This document shows positions 36,601-48,645 of a DNA stretch of 64,000 nucleotides, piece after piece. Origin of the DNA: Rhytidiadelphus loreus (Eukaryota > Streptophyta > Bryopsida > Hypnales > Hylocomiaceae); the NCBI GenBank assembly GCA_947034895.1, contig OX344765.1, positions 34,911,001-34,975,000 of the forward strand, in the 5' to 3' direction. Positions within the stretch are counted from its first letter, which is position 1. Each line of letters starts with the position of its first letter. The notes under the pieces are model-generated. The model was not told where the DNA came from and searched no databases. It was given only the letters and a program-made list of their open reading frames with translations. Position numbers and translations under genes: made by a program.

Positions 36601-36885
36601 ACATGGAAGTTCTCATACCTCCTTAATAAGCTAGTTAGGAGTAAGCGCGGGATTGGCAACGGCCACGATTTTGGAGAGTTTCTTGTAATGCCTATCCATG
36701 GAGTCCTTTATAGTCGATCTCATAGTGGCTACAACTGCCTCCCTAGACACTTTGACATCTGGGTTTTCTTCTTTCAATTTGCATATCACCGCATTAGCTG
36801 CTACATAAATTTCTTGCTGAATGAATGAAATTACCACATCGGAGGTTGTGAGCCCCAAATTCGTCACTTGGGACTCATTGTTTTT
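33640..36885 (-). pseudogene. C-terminal half of a beta-class DNA-methyltransferase-like gene
   Basis: Several minus-strand exon-like segments in consistent order. 36885-36631 is helical (NLGLTTSDVVISFIQQEIYV). 36220-35985 is bounded by TTGTGCAG| and TTATAG|GTAC and reads LEEAAVEMFKN...ASYRGTNLTVKRLIYR. 35600-35229 is Lys-rich, with probable nuclear-localisation stretches. 35215-35084 ends at GTG|GTAATT. 34937-34600 has GVDFMIVDMPEG (DPPY-like motif IV), then in a shifted frame FAQEFFHDTGALILIYP. 34471-34210 has WRGPREKGCEFMQMFVEA and VVVDCTTATG (motif I-like). 34140-33950 has TIHACRATRHHILAFEEHKDIY, the motif II region with acidic E. Motif IV before motif I is the beta-class order of prokaryotic N4-cytosine/N6-adenine methylases. 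A frameshift near 34790 breaks it. No named plant family comes to mind. Confidence 0.5.
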
Positions 36886-38096
36886 TTTTTTTTAGTTTAT
36901 TACAAATTAAGGCATAAAGTAGTACAAAAAGCCCAAAAAAGAGTGTAGAACCAAAATAGGTATGTCACGTACCAGTATAGCATTTGGTCATAAATAGCCT
37001 TTTATCCATAGATTACCCATAAAACCCACTTGTATATAGGTTAGAACCCGTAATTAGTGGGAAACAATAGGGCTACTGGGAACTTACCCAAAATAGCCCA
37101 AAACCTAGTGCATGTGACCATGATAGGCTAAATTAAGTCTTAGGAGAGTGGAGGAGGTCTCCACATAAATCTCCAAAGATAGGTTCTAGTTTCCCCATTC
37201 CACCGACGAAACATTAGGAATCCAAATTGTTAGCTTGCAGGTGTTACTTGTCCCAGACAAGCCGCATGGAGGAATCCATAGCCGCCAGATCTGAAGCATG
37301 TCGGGATGTCCACGGCAAAACCCATTCGCCAAGATTCCCTCACATGTGAAAGATTCCCTGACTACCGGTGATTCAACTGAAATCAGTTTTCACCACGCCA
37401 CCAACTGTGTGCCAGAATAGCCTAAGACTTGGCATGTGGCTTGGGGGACTCCATGAGAGGTTCCCCAAAAAGTCTCGGTTTTTTCTGATCTCCAAAGGAT
37501 CTTTTTCCGAGCAGTCAACCGCCAAAGGCCACGTGGGGAAATTCATGGAAAATACCCAGGCCGCGGTAAAATCTCACTAAAAATTAGACTATCATCTTTT
37601 ATATTAATAACGCGCCCCGACAAATTTCATGGTGTTCCAATAGCGGGAAGCAGTCGAAACTGACAACATCCCCCCAATTAATATTTACAGCAGGATCCTT
37701 GCGGGGTTGACCGGCGTCCCGGGAGCGTACGAAGTCGGAACGAAGACATCAAGGAGCCTTTTCTTACTCCCTGGAGCCTCCCCAACAACCCTAGCTAGTT
37801 ACCCAAGCCAAAAGAGGTAAACCCCAAAAGTTAGGTTTTTACCCTTTCAATTGGCTCCAGTTGGCACTAGTTTTCGAGGGTTTTTTTGTGATAGAAATAG
37901 GGGTTAGGGGATCCTATAGGCTAAAAATGGCATTCTGAAGCCATTGGCGCAATCCATTTGCAATTCCGAGCTAAACTCCAAAAGTTAGAGACTAGGACCA
38001 GCGTAAAACCCAAAATTAGGTGAAAATCTCAAATTTGGATGAAAATCCGGATGGATGAGGTTACTCGTGGAGGGGGGGAGTGGGCCCTTGGAAACC

Positions 38097-38104
38097 TATA
38101 AAAG
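38097..38104 (+). promoter_or_regulatory. TATA box of repeat B
   Basis: TATAAAAG directly upstream of GGGGCCCTTCTCTCTCCC. It corresponds to 28467-28473 in repeat A. Confidence 0.55.
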
Positions 38105-40013
38105 GGGGCCCTTCTCTCTCCCAAAACACCCCCAATACTTGTTTGGGTCCGTGGGTCCAAGTTATCTTGGAATTTTTGGCGTTTAGGCCAAAAAACCTCT
38201 ACGGTGTTTTTGGAGCACTTTTGGCTCTCGTTGTTGTTCTATTTGCAGCTTTTAAAGGTCCTTGGAGTCCTTCTTCTCGTACGTATGTACTTTGTGTGTT
38301 TTCTTTGGCCATCTTTTGGTCCCATTTGAAGAGTCTTTGGTGAAGTTTATCTTGTGTCGTGCACTAACCCCAGAGTAACCCCCCACCGTACCTTGGCGAT
38401 GCTGCTTTGGAGGGCCTTTGGTGCATAAAGTCTCTTAACGTTACTATCTTGCATGTACATGTGCCTTAGAAGAAAGATCTAACCCTAGTAACCCTTTCCC
38501 TTGTTGTGTGGACCCCACCCTTCAGGGGACGGCGAAGCTTTGACCTTGTGACCCCTTGAGTCCTAAAGAGTGTGTTAAAACGAGTCCTAGACGGCGGAGC
38601 TTTGAATCCCAAACCCTGGCAAGTCCTAAAGTTTAGTTCCCAAGATCTTCTTGGGAAAGATTAAAATTTAGCTCCCAAGATACCCCCTAGGTGGTAGAAA
38701 GGCGGAAGATCCCCCCATAGGATAGCTTGGTTAACTCTCAGTTCATCCCCCAACGGCGAAGCTTTGCCCTCAAAAACGTCACATTTAGTCCAGCCCTTGT
38801 TTTACCCTGACCACAAAAAGTAATAACCAGTTTAGTTTTTAGCTGAGTGGGTTCCCATACGGGAACCCGAGAGGAGGGATTTAGAAAGGAAAAAAACCCA
38901 GACCAGCCAGCCACCGGTACCAGACCAGCTACTAGCACCAGTACCGGGGCAGCCCGGCAGCGGGACCGGCAACCAGCCAGCCCGCAGTACCGGTAGCAGT
39001 ACCGGCAGGGCATCGGGGGAGTCCAGGGGGCTCGGGCTGGGGAGTCCAGGGAGCTTGGGCTGGGGATCGAGGGAGTCCAAAAAGGGGGGGGAAAGGAGAA
39101 ATCCTCACCTCAACTAAATTCAGCACTACAGGACAATGCCCTGCGGGGCCCCACCACACCTTTTTTTTGGGTTTTCATCACACTAAGATTGAAAACCGGG
39201 GGTCTAGTAGAAGACTAACGAAAGACCAACTCAAGGCTAAAGGAAGAAGGGGGGAAGAGAAGTCGCCATCCTACGCGTCTAAACCTGCACAACCTCTCAA
39301 GGTTCCTCACCAACAAGCCACCTCACACAATGATGACAAAATTAGGAAGGGGGCAGTTATAGGAGAGGAAGAAGGGAGAGACGATAAATAGTGTTGCGTC
39401 ATAGGATTAGGTAGGAAATCTCAAAAGCTTCTTACAACCATTAGAAAAGAGATTAGGATGACACCAAAATGATGACGTAAGGGAATAGGTGACTCTTCCA
39501 TTAGATTAGCGTCATATGGTGTAAGGTCTCATTTAAGGGGTTGGTAGGAATAGTGTTGAAGTAAAAGAAAAAGAGATAAGGAGAAAGGAAGGGACCATTA
39601 AGGGTCTTTGGAGTGTGCCACTTCGCCGAAGACTAAGCCGTGGGCATTTTACTACTTCAAAATACGTGTCAACTATGGAATACGAGCACGCGGTCGAAGG
39701 TATGGAGGAAAATGCCACGCATGCCCACGACGATCAGGTGAGTCAGTAAACCAATCCCCGGGGCTTTCTTTCGTTTAATTTACGCTGAACCCTGTTAGGT
39801 AGCGATTAATTTCGATTAGCAAATAGGAATTAAGGGGGGGGGAAACCTTGAGCTGAGACATAGAAGTTTATCGATAGGACTCGAAGTATCCAAGCCCATT
39901 TCATACGTAGAAGTTGACCATAAAAGCAACCAAATTAGACTAAGATAGGGTAGGACTAGGAACCAATAACCGTTAAGGTCAGAACTAAACCAAGAAATAA
40001 AACACTAGATCAA

Positions 40014-40440
40014 GACAAAATAATTAAATTAGAAGATTAAATTAGGAGATAAATTAGATAAAAGATAAATTAAATTAGAAGATTAAATTAGGAGATAAAT
40101 TAGATAAAAGATAAATTAAATTAGGAGATAAATTAGGAAAAAAGATAAACTAAATTAGAAGATTAAATTAGGAGATAAATTAGGAAAAAAGATAAACTAA
40201 ATTAGAAGATTAAATTAGAAGATAAATTAGATAAATTAAATTAGGAGATAAATTAGATAAATTAAATTAGGAGATAAATTAGGAAAGAAGATAAATTAAA
40301 TTAGGAGATTAAACTAGGAAAAAAGATAAACTAAATTAAGAAATTAAATTAGGAAAAAATGATAAGTTAAATTAGGGAATTAAAATTAGGAAAAAAGGAT
40401 AAATTGAATTAGGGAAAAAGATAACTTAGATTAGGAAAAA
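40014..40440 (+). repeat. AT-rich tandem array of TTAAATTAGGAGATAAATTAG units
   Basis: About 430 bp built from TTAAATTAGGAGATAAA and AAAAGATAAATTAAATTAG modules repeated many times with higher-order units of about 60 bp. Lies inside repeat B. Non-coding. Confidence 0.8.
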
Positions 40441-41249
40441 AAACCCAATCAACTTAGGAAACCATGGAAGGGACTTAGGTAATCCCTCCTCAGTCTTAGG
40501 AAAGGTCAATTAGCCTCAGATTCCCATAGATTAGGATAGATTCGGTGGTAGTTCGCATAGGCTGCCGTTAGGGGATGGTTAGCCCAAACTATTCCCTCGC
40601 CAATTGGGGGCAACTCCATTGTCACCTGCGAAAACTAGGAACTTAGTAAAGAAGATCCATTGCTTGGAAGGCACAATGGACCGACGCTTAGTCACCCGTT
40701 AGGTTAGAATTTAGTTAACCCCTAGAACCTGGTTGTGTCCGATTAATTACCAAGGGTGGGTAATTAAGCGCCCACAGAGGTTAGTATTAAGTCATATGCA
40801 GTTGGAAAAAAGGTCAAAAATGCAAAGATCGAATCAAATATATAAATGAATAGTAATGCACTATAAGAAAACTGTGTTTTTTGAGATTTTGAGATTTAGA
40901 CATCCGCACGTCTGTGCTGACGTTTTCCTACGTCTGCAAGGACGTCTTGAAACTTGCGTCCCGCGCAGACATGCCAAAAACATCGAAAATCTGGCCGGCC
41001 ATCACAAATTTTTCGCTAGACATCACAAAAAACATGGGTCAACGGGGTCCTGAAAGGTTGCCATGTGGCTGCCACCTAAGTGCCACACATGCGCAGGAAG
41101 CCATGTAGGATTTTTTTTCATCCATGCCTGTCCATGAGGTGGCATCTGACATTGCATTTAGTAAGGATGATGTGGCATGCCACGTCAGCACATTTCTTTG
41201 CCACGTCAACGCATTTTCCTGTTGTTTAAGAAATTTAATATTGTTTTTG

Positions 41250-41560
41250 AAGACATCAACTTAGACGTCTAGACATTTTGAAAGACATCAATTTAGACAT
41301 CTAGACGTTTTGAAAGACATCAACTTAGACATCTAGACGTTTTCTAAGACATCACCTTAGACGTCTAGACGTTTTGAAAGACATCAATTTAGACATCTAG
41401 ACGTTTTGAAAGACATCAACTTAGACATCTAGACGTTTTCTAAGACATCACCTTAGACATCTAGACGTTTTCTAAGACGTCATTGTAGATGTCTAGACAT
41501 TTATTGAGACATCAACTTAAACATCTAGATGTTGCGGGATGTCATTGTAGATGTCCTAAT
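41250..41560 (+). repeat. Subterminal 35-bp tandem repeats of the CACTA element
   Basis: About nine units of GACATCAACTTAGACATCTA followed by GACGTTTT(GAAA/CTAA). Further scattered GACATC/GACGTC motifs are at 42090-42240 and 44440-44520. In CACTA elements such arrays bind the element's own protein. Confidence 0.8.
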
Positions 41561-42679
41561 TTCACCATAAATATTTCTTGCAACGTCCAATATGATTTAG
41601 AAGAACAAAATGATGTCACTTTTGACATTTATGTGGTCAAATGTGCTATTTGGCATAATGTCAATATGGACAATTACACAAGTCTTACATAATGCACATC
41701 CAAATTTCATAATATACAATACAACATTTCATATATAATACACTATACATAATATACCATATACAATACATAATATGCCATACAAAATACACTATATTAA
41801 GAATTATGTCATATGACTCCAAATGCATTTTTAAAATGCCCAATACAACATGTCATACATAGTACACCATATACAATATAAAATACACCATACAAAATAT
41901 GCCAAACAAAATACACCATATTTGGATATTATAGTACATGACTTAAAAGCCACTTGATGTGATTATATAGAGAGGAGAAGACAACCTCTTTATACAAGAG
42001 GGATGGTGGAAAGTTAGACAAACAATATGGGATATGGAAAACACAAGAATTGTTACAAGTAGAAATGTAGACTGCATTTAAACGTCTAGACATTTTCTGA
42101 GACATCATGGAAAACATCAAAAGTACATGTTGATGTCTCCTATGATGTTGGTATCAACACTAATATATAAGTAGATGTCATAGGTAGTTGTCTTTACAAA
42201 CTTAGACAACGATCAAAAAGCATCAGTGTAGACATTTGTAGTTCTCATATATGGTGTTAAGGCATTGCATACAATTGTTTAGACTAATGCTCTAAATGAT
42301 ACCAAGGAATACATCTTGACAAAGGCCTAGAGATGGAAACGATGTGGAGTTTTTTGTCTATAGTCAAGGCTCTTGCAACCACAAAGAGTTGTTTGTTATC
42401 CACCCTAAATAAAATTCTTACCTTTTTCGGAGTGGTTGACATTTGTGAGAAAGAAAATTGAACATTTTGGAAAGTTGTGTGCCGAATAGAGGTTAGGAGT
42501 AATGGAAGGCACTATACTCTACCCAATCCATCATGAACATGGTTCAATTGCAAAATGATAGAGACTTTGATGGACTACAACCAATGCAAGAAGTTGACTC
42601 AATGTAGCATTCCATAGATGAAAAAAGAGCCTACTTTGTCATTGTAGGTGACAATGCAATTCCTGAGGTTGAAGCTTAA

Positions 42680-43605
42680 CCCCTGAAGGACCAAGGTCTT
42701 TTTCCTGCCAAAAAAACAGTCAAAACTGCCATATCTATAGCAAAGAGTGAAAAAAAATGAAAATTGTTTTTTTTTCATATCTAACCCTAGGATCTTACAT
42801 CTTACTAGTATGAGAGTGTGTGGAAAAAAATTTAGAATTTTTGACTGCACAGATTGCAAGATATCTCAGTTTAAAGTGAAAAAAAATAAGTTTTCAACAC
42901 CTTGTAGGACTAGATTTTCTTACTTTGAACATTTTGAACTTAAAACTTTTGCACTACAGAGTTTTGAGCTTTAAATCTTTATGGTGGAGAATTGAGTTGA
43001 GAGTCTAGGGGAAAAAAAATTCAAAAAAACTTAAGTATCATTCTTAAAAAAATTGTTAAATTATAGAAATAGGTACAAGATAGAAGGAAAATCTAAAATA
43101 TTAATATATTTTAGATGGAATAAAAATGCACTAATCTCAATGGTGGGATTTTACTAGAAAGAAAATCAGACCATGTAAGAAAAAATTGAATAAAATAAAA
43201 ATTGCATTAAAAAATGAATCCTACAAGTTATTTTTTTCAAGAAGATGCTCTAACTGCCTGAAAAACAAGAATGTCCATAACTTGCTCATAACAAATCCAA
43301 ATGAAATGAATCAAAGCTTTCTAGATAGAAAAAAATATAATCTATGAGAAAAAAATATTGAAAAAAAAATCCAAATTTTTGTCTATTTTTTTTTTGCTGC
43401 CCGGACTGCCCATCCCCTCGTTTGAGCTTATTTGGTCATAACTTTTGTTCCCAGGCACCAATTGTGAAAAAAATTATATTCCCACACAACTTATCAATTT
43501 TTCCATCTCCAAAAGAAGTTTAAAAATATCACAACAAAATTTCAGCTCGTAGGTACTTGCCCAAAAACACATTTGTCCCCCGAGGGGACAATGGTCCTGT
43601 AGGGG
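42680..43605 (-). mobile_element. piggyBac-like non-autonomous element, copy 3, inside the CACTA element
   Basis: Ends CCCCTGAAGGACC and GGTCCTGTAGGGG with intact TTAA on both sides (42676-42679, 43606-43609). Opposite orientation to copies 1 and 2: the hairpin end TTGTCCCCCGAGGGGACAA lies at the right. Interior alignable with copy 1 along its length. Confidence 0.78.
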
Positions 43606-45344
43606 TTAATACGTCCATGTTCTTTGTACATATGTGTGATAGCTTGCAAATGTCATGTAGAACATGTGAAGGATAGGGCAGCTTGTCTACTTCTATGTCT
43701 CCTACAAAGAACTGTTGTCTTGAAAACATTCATCGGGTGGCAAAAGTAATGATTGTGGATGTTGGGTATAATGTGTATGTGACATCATTTGAACATGGAA
43801 GGTTCACTATAAGAAACCCGCATTTTTTTGAACGTTAGCAACAAACAAGGATGTTTTTCAAAACAAGAGCACAAAGATGGGATTGCAGCCATAGGAGGTA
43901 GAATTGAGTTCGATGTTTCAAAAAACGTGTGTATCTCATAGGTGGAACAAATTGATGTCTTGTGCAACGATAATGTTCTAAAAGACATCAAGAAAAACAT
44001 AGTTGTGTTTTGTACAACGTCCAAGAAAACACAGAAATGCCACGTTGGCAAGAGCTTTTGGTTTAACTTCAGTTAAATTAGAGAAAGTTACTATGGATTG
44101 AGGTAAAATCTTAACCAAATATAAAATGCAGGGGAAGGTCAACCATTAGACAAGTTTTTTTTTTAAATTTAAAAAAATTTAAAAAATTTAAAAAATGCCA
44201 AGTGATGTGGCATTTGATTTATTTTTTATTTTTTATTTTTTATTCTCATTTGGCTTGGGTGCATCCCAACTCCATGATAATAAAAAATAAATCATAGTAT
44301 AAACTAAACTTGGCAAACTTCACTTCACTTAAATAGACTCAACTTCGAAAAATATCAAAAAATATGGCATCCAACAAGGATGAGGTGTCATGCCACATCA
44401 GCACACCTAGACACCATTTGAAAAGTTTAACAGTGTTTTTTTCGACATCAACTGAGACATCAATTGAGATGTCTAGATGTTTTTTACAATATCAACTAAG
44501 ATGTCAAGTTTGACAGCTTTGTATAATTTTGAAAAATTACATATCCCATATAGTTTTTCATGCCTCCTACAACCCTACTTGTATAAATAGTATGTCTTTT
44601 CATGTCTATTTACACACAATAATTGGCTTTTAAGTCATGTGATATAAATACCAAATATTGTGTATGGCGTATTGTGTATAATGTATTGTGTATTTTATAC
44701 AATGTACTATGTATTTTGTATGGGCTATTTTTTATGGTGTATATCAAAGTTGATGTTGCAAAATGTTTCAATGTCAAAGTTGACATCTCAGAAAATGTGT
44801 CAAAAGACATCTGAATAGATGATGTTACTCAAAATAACATTAATCTTCTCAGACAATGTCACGTCAAATGCCACGTCAGCATTTTTCATGTCCACGTCAT
44901 TGAATTTTCATGTCCACATCATTGAATTTTCATGTCATATACCATGTCATATGCCACATTAGCTTTTTTTTCCAAACTACCTGCCCATCATTTTTTTTTT
45001 CACCTTGGGCAGTTATTTTCTTCTAGACTACAGTAATTTCTACTAATTTATCCACGGTTAAAATGAAATAGGGATGCTGACGTGGCAATGATTGTTTCCT
45101 CGGACAATCTTTGAAACATCATTATGTCTGCAATCATGTCTTTAACGGCATAGTTGTTTTTGCTAGCACCTAATGCTATGACCATAATTTTCCTCTATTT
45201 TCTACAACATCCACATAAACGTACACTTTCATTGCATCTATCTAGTAAACATCTCAATGTTCATGTGGACATAGTATGTCTAGCCAAAGACATGCTACGT
45301 TTTGGGTCCGACATCCAAAAAAACACAGTTTTCTTATAGTGATG

Positions 45345-47620
45345 ATTGATGGCTTATCTTGAAGATGAAACCACTAAATAAATGCAGTGGCATAGTATAC
45401 TAGCTCGTTTGAGTGTACGTCTTGCATATTTGCACTTCTTCCTCTATCAATAGCTCCTGGAACTTCTCAAGTTCCATAACGCCATGCTTCTGGACACAGT
45501 AAAGGGTGTGGACAAGGTTGGTTTTCACGTGGGAGTTCTCTATGTGCCTGTTATAGTACAACAATGATAGACTTGAATGCGATTCATGAAAAATCAATGT
45601 AAACCATCCAATGTAGGTATTAGAGCTACTAAACCAAGATTGGCACATTTAAAGTATAGAATGACTTACATATTTATATCATGCATAGCTTGCATTACCA
45701 CACTGATTTGTTGTCTTGTATCCAAGACAATAGAGTCCACACTCATATGCCATGCAAGCTCTAGGTTGTGCAGCCTCTGGATATGATTCATTCAAGCAAT
45801 TCTTCTATGATTACCGTTGCAGACAAAAAAACTTGTAGTCCAAAAGGTGCTCCTAGGATGAATTGACTTTAAGTGTGCGTTGAAGGTGTCATTCACGGAG
45901 TTCCAAATCGAACCCCATTCCTTCTTCTCTGCTTCACTAAAGACTTCTGTATTCCCCTTCTCGTCAGAAAAGGAAACATAAAATACTCGTGCACCCTCAT
46001 CATATCCTCTAGAGAATTGGTTGTCAAGCTGAGTCAATTCACATGTTAAGGTGGGCCGCACCATAGGCATCGGCACCAATCTACAAAGCGGGATCTTCAT
46101 GCACGAGTTCCTGTCAGACGTCATTTTCAAGTTGTTGATGACAATAATTGAATCAAATGTTTGAACACATCTAATGTCCTCCTCTACGAAGTCAGGACCT
46201 ACTCTTGGGATTTGATCTTCCTTTGAATCATCTTCCTCCATGGGGAACTCAATGACATCTTGATCTATAGATTATTTAGCCACATCTAGTGATCTCTAAG
46301 CACTTGGGCCTTATCCCTGACCCTACAATTTGAGTCAAGAATCCAGATTCAAATTGCGATGTCAACTTGCAAAAGTTCATTTACTGCGAGAATGTTAAGA
46401 ATAAGTATTATAAGAGTATACAGAAATCGGATCATAAAAGAATAAAGAAGGTACAATAAATGACCAATGAGTTGAACATAGTATAATGTGATCTATGAAG
46501 TGGTACACAAACAAGCCTCTGTTGGGGACCTAAACATCCCACAACAAAATATCAAGATGTCATTGTCAGACATCGGTCCGGAATCGACATCGTCAACATC
46601 GCAAGTGCAATAATCATTCCTATTCTGAGACATTGTAATTTCTAAGTCCCATGATCCTAATGAAGTGCAACAAGATGATTGTGGTGGTATTGGACTCTCC
46701 TAATTCTGGAATTCCACTCCTTCATCAAGCTCACAAATGAGGTTATCAAGGTCGCCTACCAACTGCCTTGAAGATGCAGGTGGAACTGCAATATCGCTTG
46801 CATTAGAGATTGAGGTGGCTAGTGAGGGAACATCATCCATTGCAACGTTTACCCCTTTTGGAAGTGGAGGGGCCTCTTGTGGAGCGTCTATGCAGTGAGC
46901 TTCATCTGGAGTCGCTTCATTCATTTGCACACAAATAACAAGGATTTGATTATGCTATTAGATTAATTTAATTATCATACAGACTCCTCCGAGTGAGCAT
47001 CAATCTAGCAAAGAAACGGCACCCAATGAAGCTAGCCTCACAAAAATAGGCGACATGGAATACCAATACCGCATTTCCTTTTCCTCGAGCTCAATGACAA
47101 TTGCCTCAGACCCCCTCTTGATACCGAGAGGGCCTTCTTCAGCCACCCATGCATGCTCAACTGGTGATCCTCAAACTACAAAAAGGCAAATGAAAAAAAT
47201 TGGTAACCTACCATCAAGCAATAGTAGGGGAGAAGAGATTCCCCCAAAAGAATGGGATACCCTTTCTGGCCCTAGAAAACACCCAAAAAGGCATCTGAAT
47301 TCTTCAAGCTCGATTCCTTGAGCTTAGCGATAGGTGCCTTAGACACCTTCTCGATACTGAGAGGGCCTTCCTCGGCCACCCTAGCGTGCTCAACTCGTGA
47401 TCCTCGAACGACAAAAAGGGAAATGCATAAAATGGGAGCATACCTTTGGTTCGTCATTCTGGAATGGCGGCGGACGTGAATCCGGGTCTGGAGCGTCAGG
47501 TTGATGGCGCCGTGACCTCAGTTTTGGGCCTTGGCGGTCCATCTCGAGTTCCCTGTTCTTGAACAGCTGAAGGAGTTTAGCGACGTACCAAATTGAAAAA
47601 CCTAGCATCCAGCAAGAGTG
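45345..47620 (-). pseudogene. N-terminal half of the ParB/methyltransferase-like gene
   Basis: Minus-strand exon-like segments: 47608-47440 (LQLFKNRELEMDRQGPKLRSRR, basic), 46930-46700 (acidic, SSRQLVGDLDNLICELDEG), 46264-45670 bounded by CTATAG| and |GTAAGT, and 45547-45400 starting after ACAG| (HIENSHVKTNLVHTLYCVQK). The 46264-45670 exon reads ...VFYVSFSDEKG...TSFFVCNGNHRRIA and then meets TGA at 45792-45794, where the downstream NHIQRLHNLELAW is still readable. FFVCNGNHRRIA resembles the DGxHRxxA signature of ParB/sulfiredoxin-fold domains. It stops at the CACTA element; I infer that 36885-33640 is its continuation. Function would be DNA-directed if the ParB assignment holds. Confidence 0.45.
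47055..47440. repeat. Tandem duplication of about 215 bp
   Basis: GAGAGGGCCTTC(T/C)TC(A/G)GCCACCC and GTGATCCTC(A/G)AAC(T/G)AC AAAAAGG-type blocks occur at 47125-47190 and 47358-47420 in the same order. Part of the N-terminal region of the gene above, so it may be an exon duplication. Confidence 0.6.
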
Positions 47621-48640
47621 TAGTATGCAATCTCAGCTAACAAAGTGCAGAAACACAAAAGCAAGGGTGTATAATACACTAGGTAGAGAGACAACACTGT
47701 CATTGGGAACTAGAGTGCCCAAATTCAAAAATGAAGACTCCTGCAGTTCAGAGACCAACTACGATGCAACTAGAAAACAGCTACACTACAACTAGAAAAC
47801 AACTACACTGCAACTACTGTAATTTGTGTCCACAGTGACTCAAAACTTGCAGTCGCAGAACCCCCTTTTTTCTTCTAGTGTATCACGTTCGGTAGTTATG
47901 AAGTACTTTATTGTTGAGTTTATTGTTTAGTCATTCTTGCGAGACGTGGGCAACGCATATCATAGCCCACTGTAAATGTAGTCAAGCCCTTGAGATAAAT
48001 TTCAGCTTACGTGGCTGGTACTGTGAGTCTGCATTAAGAATGTTACGACTTACGATACCCTCAATGAATATCCTCCTCTCTGATTTATGAATGACCAAGA
48101 AATGATTGATGTTCATATTAGAGTCCACCTTGGAATCCACTCCTAAGATTCTCCACGTTAGAATGGATCCTATATGTTCCTCCTCGCATTGTATGTGGGT
48201 GTACGGTACAAAAATTCACTCCTTCTATTGATGCCTCCAGTCATAATATCAGTTGGGGATAAGGAATGCAATTTGTAATGCGGATGACCAGTTTTAAATG
48301 GTGGAATAATAATCCTGCTTCATACTAATATATTTCTATTTTTTAATTTCATATAACATGTATGATCACCTCCTTTTTATATATCATTTTCCGGACTTGT
48401 GTTTTATGATATCAATATTCTACTATGAGTCTCAGATTTCCATCCTATAAAATATAAATCCCCATTCCAATTCTAGTTTGGGATCTTGAATATATTCTAG
48501 TCATCAAATCCATTATTCAGTTCAATACTCTCATTCCTGTTACTCCTAATGTTGAAATATTCAGTCCACTGGACATCTATATATAGTAAATACTCTTAAT
48601 GATGGAGGAGTATAATGTTACACCTTCTAGCCGTCTACTA
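47621..48640. other. Intergenic with a lone CACTA-like end
   Basis: TTTTTTCTTCTAGTG ending at about 47880 looks like the right terminus of another CACTA-like element (CACTAGAAG...), but no left partner was found. No gene was seen in the rest. Confidence 0.35.
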
Positions 48641-48645
48641 TAAGA

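Larger units (their letters stand above)
36885..40800 (+). mobile_element. Long dispersed repeat B, second copy of repeat A family
   Basis: Same block order as 27330-32240, with higher GC and shorter spacing: core at 37563, TATAAAAG at 38097, GGCGAAGCTTTGAC-type motifs 38530-38770, donor-like CAG|GTGAGT at 39735-39741, TCCATTGCTTGGAAGGC at 40656. Its left limit coincides with a T run right beside the methyltransferase-like gene, suggesting insertion into it. Boundaries are approximate and no coding domain was seen. Confidence 0.5.
40859..45341. mobile_element. CACTA (EnSpm-type) transposon, 4.48 kb, with nested insertion
   Basis: The left end is CACTATAAGAAAACTGTG and the right end is the exact reverse complement of it, with a T run following inside. 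Flanks are the 3-bp duplication ATG (40856-40858 and 45342-45344). Subterminal arrays of GACATCAACTTAGACGTCTA units are typical of CACTA elements. No CACTA transposase was recognised, so it is non-autonomous or decayed. It contains a TTAA element (42680-43605) and a second CACTA-like terminus at 43805 (CACTATAAGAAACCCGCA) without an identified partner, so it may be composite. Confidence 0.82.

Noticed and set aside
38738..39159. Overlapping Pro/Gly-rich minus-strand frames near 39 kb
   Set aside because: Low-complexity ACCGGCAGC repeats of repeat B, open in several frames at once.
41250..41560. Regular 35-bp repeats resembling a CRISPR array
   Set aside because: No unique spacers; the units are contiguous, vary by point changes and sit inside a CACTA element of a plant genome.
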